Positions 24,050-36,175 of a DNA stretch of 64,000 nucleotides are shown in pieces; positions within the stretch are counted from its first letter, which is position 1; each line of letters begins with the position of its first letter. Position numbers and translations under genes: made by a program. The notes beneath the pieces are model-generated. The model worked only from the letters and a program-made list of their open reading frames with translations. It was not told the origin of the DNA and did not search any database. The stretch is from Vandiemenella viatica (taxonomy: Eukaryota > Arthropoda > Insecta > Orthoptera > Morabidae), in NCBI GenBank assembly GCA_031002005.1, contig CM061921.1:122294597-122358596 (forward strand). Direction: 5' to 3'.

Positions 24050-24440
24050 AGAATACTTAAGATAAAATGGAAAGACCGTCGAACAAATGTCAGTATACTA
24101 GAAGAAGCGATTACCACAAGCATTGAGGCAATAATAACTAAGCATCAACTTGGAACATCCGAATTTCGGACAGTAGCCTCCCGAAGCAAATAATGTATTC
24201 GCAACTAAAGAACGGCCAGCGAAATCGGGTAGCACAAATGAAGAGATACGACTTTGGATTTAAAGCCAATATTAAGAAATGTATGGTAAATACAAACAGC
24301 TGGGAGGATGCAGCCTGTAATTGGTCTACATGGTGAAAAATGGTTCCCGAGGGATCACAGCATTATGAAGAGCAACGACAACAAGAATCAGACAAAAGAA
24401 ATCGTAGGAAGGAACAGGAGAAGTCGAGAAGAGTCGTTTT
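24050..24440 (+). mobile_element. LINE ORF C-terminal remnant
   Basis: Frames combine to RILKIKWKDRRTNVSILEEA, IEAIITKHQLG, IMYSQLKNGQRNRVAQMKRY, KANIKKCMVNTNSWEDAACN, and a Glu/Arg-rich end (EEQRQQESDKRNRRKEQEK). This is the post-RT tail common to many animal LINEs (IKWQDK...VLERA ... QLxxGKRxxGGQKKRYKDTLK ... WExxAxDRxxWR). Frameshifts and one stop are present, and the RT domain itself is gone (5' truncation). Confidence 0.7.
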
Positions 24441-24883
24441 GATGTGTGCCATAGACCCTGCTATTCTAAAATTTGACTTTTCAGCCACTTAAGGAGTCAT
24501 ACATGATAATTGGAAGGACATTGTATACTCTCAGACAAGTGAATGCCTTGATGGATGATGTACCTAGTGTTGTATTAGGCATGTTTAAAGTAATTTTTGG
24601 GACACAATGGAGAGGACAACACAAGACGAACACAACACTTGATTAAAACAAATCATGGTCTAGGCCGGACCCATAGCGCTCACAGGTCTATAATTTCTAA
24701 GGAGTCCCTTGCGATGCGGATTCGAAACGATGCAACAGTAGTTCAATTGTGGACGCATCAAGGTTTTGTACGCTCCCTACTCTATATTTGCGTTACAAGA
24801 AAATTTCAAACTAGATATCTATAAGATATAAGAGCAAAAATTAAACATTTTCTAAACATCTCTTTGGTATTAAACGGTAAAGG

Positions 24884-25345
24884 CTCGTGTGGTCGTAATC
24901 GTATCCACCCTTGTAGTAGCCGCCTTTGCCTAACCCGGTATAACGTTCTGGCCTCGCATTCGGGAGGACACGGATTCGAATCCCCGTCCGGGAATCCAGA
25001 TTTGGGATTTCCATGGTTTCCCCAAATCACTTCAGGCGAATGCCGGGATGCCTCCTTCAAAATGCCATGGCCGAATTCCTTCGCGTTCCTTGTCTCAAAT
25101 ACCTTCCCGCCTCTAATGACCTCGAAGTCAACGAGGCGTAAAGCCATAAGTAAAAAAAATAAAAATAATGCTAACCCGGTAATCCTACCAGGTAAAGGGG
25201 ACCTACAGTTTAACGTGGAATCCGTACCACGGAAGCGTATTCACATCACTCGGCAAGTTGTGCCAGAGGTGAAGGTCGGGTTAAGGGACTCAATCAGTTA
25301 TACGAGTATGTCTTTACCATTGAGCCACGAAGCCTCTCTCTTAGG
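24884..25345 (-). repeat. SINE family B, minus copy split by a SINE A
   Basis: The two outer parts, 24884-24940 and 25182-25345, align to the reverse complement of the intact SINE B at 41405-41711 (GTGTGGTCGTAAT, GTAGTAGCCGCC, CCTACAGTTTAACGTGGAAT, GGTCGGGTTAAGGG, CCATTGAGCCAC). The centre is occupied by a plus-strand SINE A with an 11-bp duplication of SINE B sequence. Confidence 0.85.
24941..25170 (+). repeat. SINE family A nested in SINE B
   Basis: Begins in the A-box region (TAACGTTCTGGCCTCGC), B-box GATTCGAATCCCC, body CCATGGTTTCCCCAAATCAC, ATGCCGGGATGCCTCCTTC, CATGGCCGAATTCC, tail CCTCGAAGTCAACGAGGCG and an A-rich end. It is flanked by CTAACCCGGTA at 24930-24940 and 25171-25181. The first half of the tRNA head is missing. 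Confidence 0.92.
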
Positions 25346-25349
25346 CAAT

Positions 25350-25955
25350 GACTGTAATCCTACTAATATAAAAAAGGTAAGCAAATCCTAACTGACAATG
25401 CTTACTAAAAATGTTTCTTCTTGCTCTACAGGAAAACTATAACTCAAGAAAGGCGAAAACTATTTATGACACATGAATGAAAAAGTACAATTGGAGAATT
25501 TTCGGCAAAAGAAGCAAAGATATTGTTCGACCAAACAACTGATACGAAAAAATTATGTGATTTTACTTTTGAATCTCCACGGACTGCCAAGCATAACTTG
25601 GCAATTAATTGAATGAATTATATGAGTAATATTTTTTTTTGTTACTTGATACTGCAAAGAAATAAATTAGCAAATGCTTTTAAAGCAAACACACAAACAC
25701 ATAAACACACAAACTCGACTATCAAATAAAATGAAATCGCAGCGAGAATTATTTAGCTGTTCGGAACTGCATACGCAGACGCTGGAACGCAGGATGTCTG
25801 CAATGGTTTTGTTCGTGATGTCAACACAAAACGTATCACAATTTTTCTCTGGCGTCCACCCGTCCAAAAGGGTAGGAACAAACGACATACAGGTCCTAGT
25901 TTTATACGAACTTCAATCATTATGTTCAAACACATAATTACCAAACTACATGAGT
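25350..25955. other. unassigned
   Basis: No recognisable gene. Coding-looking short frames (25440-25610) were not identified. Confidence 0.3.
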
Positions 25956-25956
25956 A

Positions 25957-26278
25957 CAGTAGAACTACAATTATCCGAACTCCGACTACCCGAATTGCTT
26001 TTTTAACTAACAAGGAAACGTTCAGCAAGTAAAGACTTTTATTTACAGTACGGTACGCACATAGTGTACTAATGTAGAGCACTTGTAAGTACGATTAACA
26101 TGTAAAGGTGTTGCCTATTTATTTAATTAATTAAAAGCTCTTTTTCTTTAAAAATAGTTTTTTCTCTCATTTTCAAAATACATGCAGTAATTAATTAAAA
26201 TAGACCCTTTTTCGGAAAAAATTCAATTATCCGAATGGTGTCCGGTCCCAAATGATTCGGATAATTGGAGTTCTACTA
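25957..26278 (+). mobile_element. Tigger/pogo-like MITE
   Basis: Ends CAGTAGAACTACAATTATCC (25957) and, on the other strand, TAGTAGAACTCCAATTATCC (26278) form a TIR of about 24 bp with two or three mismatches, including the ATTATCCGAA extension. TA flanks both sides (25955-25956 and 26279-26280). CAGTAGAACYNCRATTATCC is the typical Tigger/pogo end. No transposase is inside (322 bp), so it would move in trans. Confidence 0.85.
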
Positions 26279-26279
26279 T

Positions 26280-26880
26280 AAAAGATTTCGGTATGTGGAA
26301 TCATAGTTGCTGACCATCTTGCTCGAAGAGAGGTGAAACGTACCGAAAACGAAATCATCGACAAAACAAATAATTGTTTGTAACAGTTTTCCGGGTGCGG
26401 AAGCATTTGATTGCAAATGAACCAGTTGCTTGGGCGTTTCATTTTAAGAAATAATTGATTCAATAACCAATTGCTTAAGACGGACTCGTATACCATTGTT
26501 CCCGTTCCAGCACAGAAGACGCACTAAAGAGAAACCATAGTAATCGGTGCTCTAGTAGGAATTCATATGCTTCGCGTTGTTGGCTCAATTTAGGGAGGAG
26601 TATTCAGCTTTTGAAGATAGATCACTACTTTGGTGGTATTCAATATTACAGATACTTAATTGCATTAGGATGTTAGCTGTATCTAAAAATTTACATTAAA
26701 ATAAAAATGAACTAAAGAAATGTACAAAATGTACATTCTTAGAGTCATTTCTACACAGATTTGTTAATTTCCTGAAGAACTACGTGAAATTGTTAGTAAA
26801 AATTGCATAAACTATGGAACTGCCTTAGGTAACATGATAGTAAGATCCATAAAAATAAGAAAGTAATAGCATCATCATTA
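26280..26880. other. unassigned AT-rich region
   Basis: Nothing supported. Confidence 0.3.
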
Positions 26881-28848
26881 TCATCATCCTCAACAGTATC
26901 CAACCTCTGGCTGGGTCTGCTTCATGCACAAGCCCCTCCATTTGCTTCTTTCATCCCACCACCTCTCTGTCACCACTTTGTTCCAGTCCAGTCCTCTCCT
27001 CTCTTCCGTACACACTCTTCCACACCTTTCAGCCATCCATCTCTTGGTCTTCCTCTGGGTCGCTTACCATGCATCTTAATTTCGTGGATTTTTCTTGGGA
27101 TTCTCTGAACCTCCATTCTCTTTACATGTACATACCATCTCAGTCTGGTCCTCTCTACCCTTTCCTGTAGGGGTTCCTATTTTATGGTACATCTAATCAC
27201 TTCATTTCTTATTCTGTCTATTTTAAAAACTCCCATTCTACCTTTTAAAAACTTCATTTCGCTTGCTTGTACTCTGCTGATGTCCCGTTTTTCACTGTCC
27301 ATGTTTCAGCAGCGTAAGTCAAGATAGACACATAGTATGTGTGATAGATTACTCTCTTGCTTCTCTGTGGCACATTTTTATTCCATATCAGGCTTCTAAT
27401 GCTCCTTAGAAATGCCTCTGCTTGTCTTCCTCTTTCACTTATCTCGCCATCATTTCCTCCACATTCCTCTAATATACTCCCCAAGTACTTGAACCTGTTT
27501 ACCTTCTTTAGTTTGTTCCCCTGCCATCACAATTCCCTGGGTTATCCTATCCTTCTTTCTGGTTGTTAACATGTACTCCCATTTCTTTACACTAAATTTC
27601 AGGCAATATTCCTCCACACTGTATGTCCATATATCCTACTGCTGCTGCACTTTCTTTTCATCTCCTCCCCAGATCATCAGATCATCCGCTATAGCCATCA
27701 CTTTCATGTTTTTTTCTCCCATCTTCATTGCCACCTTCTGCATTATATCATCCAAGATTACAATGATTACTTCCTTGTTTTAGTCCATTCCTTTGTTCCA
27801 GCCACTCTGTTCTTCCTTCTTCTATTTTCACATAGCTCACACTTCCTTGGTACAGTTCTGTCACTCTGCTGATGGTTTCTTTGGGAACTCCTCTCTTCTC
27901 CAAGGCCTTCCATACCTTACTCCTGTGTACACAATCATATGCTTTCTCAATATCGAGAAATACAAACAGTAGATCCTTTCCATACTCATAATGTTTTTCC
28001 TGCAGCTGTCTCATAGCAAATATCAGGTCTATTGTCGATCTCCCTGATCGGAATCGATACTGCTCGTCCCGTAGCCCTTTTTCCACCCTGTCATTAATCC
28101 TTTTTTCATTAATCTTCTCATATACTTTGGCACAGTGGCACATCAGTGTAACACCTCTATAGTTTTTAAACTCCTTCCTGCACCCTTTTTTGAATATAGG
28201 TTCATTATTACTTTTTTCCAGTCTTCAGGAGTTGCGCCCTGAGTCCATACCTTTCACAGCCATTGCTTTCCTACTACCCCTGCTGCCCTTATCATTTCCA
28301 CACTCACTTCATCGATGCCTGGTGCCTTTACACACTTCATCTTACCCAGATCTGTTTCCACTTCTTCCCAAGTTAGATCCTTCTCTTTCTCTCCTACATG
28401 GCTGTTGTTTTCCTACTTCTGAACAACTGTATCATTCTGTGACCAATCTGGGTTTAGTAATGCTTCAAAATACTCCTTCCACATCCTTTTTAGTCTTTCT
28501 GAGCTGTTTATTTCCTTTCCATCCTTATCATCCAGGATGTTGACATTTTCTATCCACTCCATCCTCTTCCTTTTTATCATTCCATTTAATACTTTCTTAT
28601 TTCCTTTGCTATCATGTTGGTCAATTTCCCCAGCCACTTCCTCCTTTCCTCCATTACTACTTTCTTGGCCTCCTTCTTTTTCTTCACATAGTCATCCCTT
28701 GTCTCCTGTGTCCTCTGCTTGAACCATTCCCTAAATGCCCTATTCTTGAGTTCCACTGCTTGTTTTACTCTATCATTCCACCATGCTGTTTCTTTCCAAC
28801 GTTTTATGTTACCAGTCCTTCCACACACTGTTTCTGCTGCTTGCACTA
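26878..28848 (-). mobile_element. RTE-like LINE, copy 1 (5' truncated)
   Basis: Minus strand from 28848: AETVCGRTGNIKRWKETAWW, a coiled Lys/Glu-rich linker, LLNPDWSQNDTVVQ (about 28450), APGIDEVSVEMIRAA (about 28310-28270), EQYRFRSGRSTIDLIFAMRQ (about 28065-28005), FVFLDIEKAYDCVHRSKVW (palm motif A, about 27970), GRTEWLEQRNGLKQGS (about 27805), AIADDLMIWGGD (catalytic motif, 27695-27665), SLIWNKNVPQRSKRVIYHTY (about 27380) and a tail GRPRGRPKRWMAER. The 3' end is a short ATG/ATC-rich repeat at 26878-26895. Frameshifts break the ORF. The endonuclease is missing. Confidence 0.85.
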
Positions 28849-29049
28849 ACGTAATATAACTAATTAAAATACGCTATAATCAATACTTTAGGTAGGATTA
28901 ATCTTGAAGCTAAACATGTAGAGGAAAGACCTACTTCTTACAGAAATTTATACCGTTCTATATGAGAAACTAATACTAGTTTAACATCAGAGTCCAAGTC
29001 GAGAATGACTGTTGTACGTAGTGTTCTGCATTTTCAGTTAGTAAGTCTT

Positions 29050-29420
29050 CTATCGCTTTACGCCACATCGACGTCGATGTCATTAAACACGGGAGAAGAG
29101 TGGGGGCTAGGAGTAATATCGAGATCCATGGAAAACCAACATATTTTTGGAAGAATAGGGATTTGAACCCTCGGCGGGATGACGGCGGTTCGAATCCCCA
29201 TCCAGGCATTCAGATTTGGGTTTTCCATGGTTTCTCAAATCACTCCTGGAAAATGCTGGGATGCTTCCTTCAAAAGGCCATGGCCGAATTCCTTCCCATT
29301 CCTGGCCCCCCCCCATCCTTTCCCGTCTCTAAAGACCTCGGTGTTAAGAGACATTAAGCAGTTAAAAAAAGAAAAAAAAAATGAACCCTCGTCCTCCTGT
29401 TGTCGCACACAAACAGGGTC
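29050..29420 (-). repeat. SINE family A, minus copy split by another SINE A
   Basis: Outer parts 29050-29173 and 29392-29420 match the minus-strand SINE A (CGCTTTACGCCACATCGACG, AGATCCATGGAAAACCAAC, GATTTGAACCCTCGTCCTCC). A plus-strand SINE A sits in its B-box region at 29174-29381. Confidence 0.8.
29174..29381 (+). repeat. SINE family A inserted head-truncated into an older SINE A
   Basis: Starts just before the B-box (GACGGCGGTTCGAATCCCC), followed by TTTTCCATGGTTTCTCAAAT, TGCTTCCTTCAAAAGGCCAT, GGCCGAATTCCTTCCCATTC, CTCTAAAGACCTCGGTGTTA, and an A-rich tail. The duplication TGAACCCTCG flanks it exactly (29164-29173 and 29382-29391). Confidence 0.92.
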
Positions 29421-29424
29421 TGCT

Positions 29425-31015
29425 CAGTTCTGATGCTTTATCTGGGAAGTAGGTGCGTATGGAAATAGTTGCGTAAGTTCATATTCCATGAAAAATTTTC
29501 GGTTTAAACAGGTTCAAAGAAGTAGCCAATTGGTCTAACAGTGAAGACAAGTGCCAGTCTCCAACAGGAAATAAGAAACATCTCGAAACAATTAAATTTC
29601 TTTTTGTTACAATTAATCTGCTCTCTTAGTTAATTATTGAAGGAAAAACTCAACGTGCTCGAAGCTCAGTATTGATTTCCGAACGCATAAGTTGTTGGAA
29701 CATGAAAATCATGTTGCTCGGGAATTTTTAGTGCCTTGGAGTGAAACGAGTTAGTTAAACATTCTCGTGTTTACGTTGGTTGGAAATATTCCTTAAATTA
29801 TCGAAACATCAAAACATATGTTTTCCCCACAGTTTTATTGTGTCACTGGTCTAACTAAATTTATGGTTGAAACTGCAATACGGACGTAATGTAGCAGTGA
29901 AATATTTCTTCAGTCCTGCTTTCGGAACGAGCGATTATACCCACTAAAAGTGTTGTAAAGCCAGTTCAGGGAACTAAACCTTTCAAATTCTGGAATGCGC
30001 TTGCTATAGAAATCCATTAGAAATATCCTGAATTGTAGGTGTGCTAACCATTTATATATATATATATATTTTGTAAGTAAACTTTTCCAATGAATAAAGT
30101 AGTTTGAAGTCCTGGCTCTGACTTCAGTACGTCTATCCCAGAATGAGTTGAAACATAAAAAAAGCCTTAACAACTTCGAAGCTATAAATGAAATCTTGTA
30201 CACATAATTTCTTTATTTCTGGAGCCATAGTAATTGTGAATAACCTAATCAAAACAGTTTGGGACTGCCATAGAAGTAAACATACCTGCAGCTTAAAAGT
30301 AAAAGATTGGTCAACCTAAAGTGACTAATCTTAGATTACTATCTGGCTTCAGCTTACATTTGAAATTCCGGAAAAGGAAATTTTAAGTTGTAATTACGAC
30401 CTAATTGTTGGGTACTTAGTGACATAACAAGGCTATGCTCTGTTGTTATGGTAGATATATTTTATGATGGTGTAGCCCTAACGACTTAGAGGGAGGTACG
30501 GAAGGGCGAATACAAATCGTATACAATAAATTACGTGTAGGTAATGCGGCCTGTTAGTTGAGGCAAGTTTTCCAATTTCTTGGTGTAGGAACATCCAATT
30601 AGACGCACGAGCCGTGTAACGATTGTTACTGTACACACAGCTTTATCTTATGTTGAATGATTTTCAGCTCTTAATTCCAATTTAATATAGCTTCCGCAGT
30701 GTGACATAGTAACACACAAATGTTTAAACGAAATGAAAATGAAAAAAAATGAGAGACGTGAATTTTGCCTCATAAGATGGAAACGATAATATCCAACTGT
30801 TGTTTTTTTTTAATTTTTTTATTGTCACTTCTGATATTTCCACAACTTCCTTTCTGTTCTACGTATTTCAGATCAGAACTGTTGAAATTTAAGGTGTTGG
30901 AATTGTGGCCAAATGGGGCTGTGCTCCCTTTTTGGAATTCATTAAAGTTACATTTTAGTTTGCCTCTCAGTTTCAAATCTGCCATCCCTATAGTTTTACT
31001 GGGGTGTATGGGTTT
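29425..31015. other. unassigned AT-rich region
   Basis: Contains a (TA)n run at 30053-30069. No gene recognised. Confidence 0.3.
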
Positions 31016-31019
31016 TGGA

Positions 31020-34000
31020 GAGGCTATACTAGCCTTTTCCAACCAAATGTCAACCTCTCCTTCACGTGGTGAACCCTGTTTGCAAGGACGAGGCTCTGGC
31101 GAATGGAAGATTCCTGGTATAAGGAATCACCCACTGCATGCCAACGGTCTCCGAAAGGAGGGCGGAAGAGCGGAGAGTGGTACAGGGCACCCTCTTGCCC
31201 TTGGGGTTGGAAACGGTCCCTAAAGGCGGATGAATCATAAATGATCAACGGCATGGGGATGCAGATGGCAACGGCAAACCACTGAATTAAAGACCCAAAG
31301 GGTATCCCGAGGACATGTAATCCTCTCAAATTACTTATATCCTGATGGCTTCTTCCAAGGTATAATATTCCGGAGGTAAAATAGTCCTCCAATCGGATCT
31401 CCGGGTGGGGACTGCTCAGGGAGGAGTCATCAGAATGGATAGAAACATTCTACGGGTCGGAGCGTGGAATGTTAGAAGTCTGAATAGGGCAGGTAGGTTA
31501 GAAAACTTAAAAAGGGAGATGGAACAACTTAAATTAGATGTTGTTAGGATTAATGAGATTAAATGGAAGGATGCACAGGATTTCTGGTCTGGGGAACACA
31601 GGATAATTAGCACACAAGCTGTCAATGGAGTCACTGGTGTAGGATTTGTAATGAACAAGAAAGTAGGGAAACGGGTGAGTTATTATGAACAGTTTAGTGA
31701 CAGGATTATTTTGATGAGGTTAGAAACTAAGCCCATCACAATCACATTAGTACAAGTGTATATGCCAACGTCACAGGAAGATGACGAAGAAATAGAAAAA
31801 ACATACGGTGAAATTGAAGAAACAATCGAATATGTGAAGTGGGAGGAAAATCTAATAATCATAGGTGATTGGAATGCAATAGTGGGAGAAGGAAAAGAGG
31901 GGAATACTGTAGGAAGTTTTGGTCTAGGAGAAAGAAATGAGTGAGGAAGCAGGTTGCTAGAATTTTGTGAAAGATATAAGCTAGTAGTGGCAAGCACACT
32001 GTTTAAGAACCATGCAAGAAGAATATACACGTGGAAACGTCCTGGGGATACAGGCAGATGTCAGCTAGATTATATCATGGTCAAATAGAGATCCAGGAAT
32101 CAAGTTCTAGACTGTAAAGCGTACCCAGGAGCAGACATAGTCTCTGACCATAATTTGATAATAATGGAGTGCAGGCAGAAATTTAAGCGAATAAGGAAGC
32201 TGTATAAGCAGAACAGACTTGAAGTGAATAAACTGAAACAATCTAGCACGAGAGAAAATTTTTCAGAAATGATAGACTTAGGTCTAAGTAGTAACTCTGA
32301 AAGGAGCTCTACCGAGGACGAATGGAATGCATTAAAGACCGAAATAATGAAAACTGTTAAAGAAACATTAGGATTTAGGGAACAAGCTGCCCGAAAACCT
32401 TGGATGACAGAAGAAATTTTGGAGCTGATGGATCAGGGGAAAAGGTACAAAAATGCTCAGGATGAAGAAGGAAGAGAGCAGTACAGGCTATTTAGAAATC
32501 AAATAAATAGGAAATGCAAAATAGCAAAAGAAAAATGGCTACAAGCAAAGTGTGAAGAAGTAGAAAAGGAACTGGTCGTAGGTAAAGCAGATGTTTCCTA
32601 CAGAAAGATCAAACAGAATTTTGGAGAAATGAAGAAAAGAGGTATGATGCCGATGTGAAACCTCTTTTAAGCTCAGAAGATAGAGCTAACCGATGGAAGG
32701 AATATATTGAGAAACTGTATGTTGGGGACGACTTGAACAATAGTGTAATGGAAAAGGAAGGCGATGTCGACATTGATGACTTAGGAGATCATGTTTTGAG
32801 GACAGAATTAAATAAAGCTCTGAATGACTTGAAAGCAAATTCGGCAGTTGGAATTGATGAGATCCCTGCAGAACTTCTTAAATCCCTAGGAGAGGAACGA
32901 ATCGAAAGATTATTCAAGCTGATATTAAAAGTTATGAAACAGGAGAAATTACAACTGATTTTAATAAAAATGTCATCTTCACACTTCCAAGGAAAGCACA
33001 AGCCGACAAATGTGAGAATTATCGCACCATTAGTCTAACAACACATGTTTCAAAATTACCGACCAGAATAATATACAGTAGGATGGAAAGGGTAGTAGAA
33101 GAGATAGTAGGTGAAGATCAGTTTGGGTTTAGGAAAAATCGCGGTACAAGGGAAGCAATTCTGTCTTTGAGATTAATACTTGAAGGGCGGATCAAGAAAA
33201 ACAAAGATACTTTTATGGTACTTGTTGATTTAGAAAAAGATTTTGATAATGTTAGGTGGGACAAGATGTTCAAATTTTTAAAGAAGTTAGGTCTAAAGTA
33301 TGGAGATAGAAGAATAATTTATAAACTATATAAGAATCAAGTGGCTATAATAAAAGTAGAGAATCACGAGAGACATGCATCTGTTAAAAAGGTTGTGAGA
33401 CCAGTTTGTAGTCTATCCCCGTTAATATTCAACTTGCATGTAGAAGAAGCAATGAAGAAAGTCAAAGAAAAATTTCCATGTGGCATAAGTTTTCCGGGAG
33501 AAAAAATCAGTATGCTACGATTTGCTGATAACATTGTCTTGTTAGCAGAGAGGGCTGAGGATATTGATAAGTAACTGAATGGCATGAACAAAATACTGAA
33601 GGAAGATTTTTCACTGAATATAAATCAAAGCAATACAAATGTGATTAAATGTAGCAGAAATGATACCAATACTAGTAGATTAAATAATAAAAAATAGGAT
33701 CGGATGCAATAGGAGAAGTAAGTGAATTCTGTTACTTGGGAAGTAAAATTACAACCAATGGCCGAAGCAGGAATGATGTTAAAAACAGAATAGCACTAGC
33801 AAAAAGAGCCTTCATGAAAAAGAGAAACCTTTTAGTTTCAAATATTGATCTAGGAATTAGAAAGAAATTTTTAAAACTCTTTGTGTGGAGCACAACGCTT
33901 TATGGTAGCGAAACATGGAATTTAGGAGTACTGGAAAGAAAAAAAATTAAAGCATTTGAAATGTGGTGCTGCAGAAGAATGCTGCAAATTAAGTGGACAG

Positions 34001-34312
34001 ACAAAGTAAGAAATGAACGAGTTTTGGAAATGATGGGTGAGAAAAGAAGTTTGTGGAAGAAGCTTACGGAAAGAAGAGACAGGCTGGTAGGTCATATTTT
34101 GAGACATGGTGGATTGGTTAATTTGTTAGTGGAGGCAACAGTCGAAGGTAAGAACTGTAGAGGAAGACAGAGATTAGAATATATGAAGCAGATAATTGAG
34201 GACGTGGGTTGTAAGGGGTATGTAGAAATGAAGAGGTTAGCACAGGATAGGTAAGGATGGAGGATTGCATCGAACCAGTCGAAAGACTGACGACAGCAAA
34301 AAAAAGAAAAAA
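31020..34312 (+). mobile_element. near-complete RTE-clade LINE
   Basis: A 5' leader (about 31020-31434) contains the CTTCACGTGGTGAACCCTG and CCCTCTTGCCCTTGGGG blocks typical of these elements. A single long ORF with endonuclease and reverse transcriptase follows, then a short 3' end (CCAGTCGAAAGACTGACGAC) and an A-rich tail at 34301-34312. It is the youngest-looking RTE copy of the window; related tails occur at 15508 and 36278. No target duplication could be identified with confidence, so the 5' boundary is approximate. Confidence 0.88.
31435..34254 (+). pseudogene. RTE endonuclease/reverse transcriptase, disrupted
   Basis: ATG at 31435 gives MDRNILRVGAWNVRSLN. The apurinic-type endonuclease is visible as WNVRS, a retained catalytic Glu in INEIKWK (31550), IIIGDWNAIVG (31855), QLDYIM and VSDHNLI (32140). 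Then a Lys/Glu-rich linker to 32650. RT: KANSAVGIDEIPAELLKSLG (32835), DQFGFRKNRGTREAILSLR (33117), VLVDLEKDFDNVRWD (33220), LSPLIFNLHVEEAMKKV, RFADNIVLLAE (33520). The C-terminal part from 33736 includes SETWNLGVLERKKIKAFEMW and DKVRNERVLEMM, stop at 34252. Breaks: TGA at about 31942, TAG at about 32086, a frameshift near 32655, frame changes at 32950-33080, TAA at 33572, and more before 33736. FADN instead of FADD would abolish polymerase activity. Confidence 0.85.
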
Positions 34313-34314
34313 AG

Positions 34315-35575
34315 ATTTACTACTGTTGTATTGGAACCGTGTATTGAATATTGAGGCTTTCTATTCATGTAAGCCAAAACTAATTTTTGTAGAGTCTGTA
34401 ATGACGTGCTGGTTACCTTAAGTCGCTGTTAGACTTATTACCAGTCTGAATGGTTCCATCTGAAGTTAATGAAATTTCGTAGGCTCCGTTGGGGTACGTC
34501 CTTAAGGGGAGAAATAAATACATATTAGAGTTTACGCTTGATTAATATCGATGTATGAAGTACGGACGATAAATTTTACATAATATAATATTAATATGCA
34601 GTACACTGAGTGTTGATCATTATGAGTATGTTCTTATTGTGATTGGTGGAGGGGGATGTAAACAGTTCATCTGCAGTCCTGTTCAATCACTTAAATATGA
34701 TTAATCATACGTGCGAACTATTGTTCTGCAGGTGTCGTTGGTGACTAGCTTTTATTTTTCCACTACCGGAATGGTCTGCAGTTAAGGCAAACGTGCACTT
34801 ATCGCTCATCAGCTATTTCATCAAGTGGGAGAGGATATATCAGCCAGGATTTGCCTATATGCAGTATGATTGGTTGATGAGACACTGTTACTAACTGATT
34901 TTTTTCACCTACAGACCACAGTTTATGTTCAAGTTCAACCTCACAAAACTTCACCAAAAATTCTTGACTAATCTATGGATCAGGAAGCAAGCTTTCGATT
35001 GAGTGTCTAGCGTTATAATGGGTGGACGTGATAAGCATTACGTACACTTGTCGCAATAGAGTCTTTGATACTTTATCCAGAGAGCAATATATTTGAATTT
35101 TTGATAGATTCAAAACAACAATGAAAATCTGCATCCCTCATTTTTTCATCGTATTTGATGGGGTACATCGTCTCCTCCGAGAATGGGAGCAAATTTAAAG
35201 ACGTATTTGCGATGAAAATGTATCGCCGCCAATAGTCCAGAGACATCAGTAAAACCCAAGAAAGTGGGTCTTCGCTCCGTTAATTGGGTAAAAAGCCTTT
35301 GATTATACAGGCCTAGCGCATGTGTCCACCAAGCATCACTGAACAGAGACACTCAAATATAAACCACACAGTCTGGTGGAAAACCCATACGAACCTCGCC
35401 GTTTCGATTCCGAAATTTAAAAAAAAAAGTTTTCCTCTAAACGTCAAGAAAGTGATATTAAACATTAGTCTTCCCCTTCAGACAGAAGTTAGAGAATATC
35501 GATTGACAGTTTTTCAGAAAATTTATCGCTCATAGTGACCAACTCAGTCACCTGTGGTTTCTGGAATGTCACAGG
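34315..35575. other. unassigned AT-rich region
   Basis: Nothing supported; short open frames only. An (AC)n(AT)n run lies at 35581-35612. Confidence 0.3.
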
Positions 35576-35639
35576 AATATACACACACACATATATATAT
35601 AAATATATATATTTATTCGTTGAGGCAAACTAGGATAAC

Positions 35640-36175
35640 GTTAAGCCTTTGTGCATTTGGCAGCGAGTTTCATCTTCTTTTGTGCCCGGAACTCCTTCAT
35701 TCGTTTTGAATGCGCCTGTTTGCGCTCTTCTGTCGGCTTGTCCCACTTGTCATTAACTTCTTCCGAAATATATCTCTGTTGAAAGCATATTCTGGTTCTA
35801 GTCCCATCAAATTAATATCTTCTTTAATATTTACGAACCAGAGCATTACAGTTTTGGATCTGGAATCAAATAAATTAAAGATTTTTTTTTTAGTCTGCTC
35901 TCCTCCATCCGTTTCAGGTGGCCATAGAATCGGGCCCATCATTTGCGGATTGTTTCAGTGATTTTCTCTATTTTGCTGTAGACTTCTTTGTTGAATCTCT
36001 TTTGATGGACGCCATTCTTAAAGTTGGAATCCAGAATTTCTCTAATAATTTTTCTTTCTTTTTTCTCCAGTTCTCCCAAAAGCCCTTTATCGGCGTTTAG
36101 GAACAAGGTTTCAGCTACATACAGAACTATTGGTTTCAGAACTGTATCATAATGACGTATTTTATTATTGTGTTA
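35640..36175 (-). mobile_element. LINE ORF C-terminal fragment
   Basis: Minus strand from 36175: KPIVLYVAETLFLNADKG, ELEKKERKIIREILDSNFKN, KIEKITETIRKWWARFYGH, FVNIKEDINLMGLEPEYAFN, RDIFRKKLMT, and on to about 35645. Order and wording match the post-RT tail of RTE-type LINEs (YAAET ... ERKIIRKILG ... GHLxRM ... WIxxVKEDLxxLGL ... ALDR). Two frame changes are needed. It faces the fragment at 36278 tail to tail. Confidence 0.75.

Noticed and set aside
24941..25015. tRNA gene candidates at SINE heads (also 38520, 39931, 41405, 48913, 22412)
   Set aside because: A- and B-box words are present, but the acceptor and anticodon stems do not pair and each is followed by a shared SINE body.
26870..28858. 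GTAATA as target duplication of LINE copy 1
   Set aside because: Only six bases in AT-rich DNA; could be chance.
30765..31392. Open frames of 152 (+) and 122 (-) codons before the RTE ORF
   Set aside because: They overlap the untranslated 5' leader of the RTE LINE and show no protein similarity I recognise.
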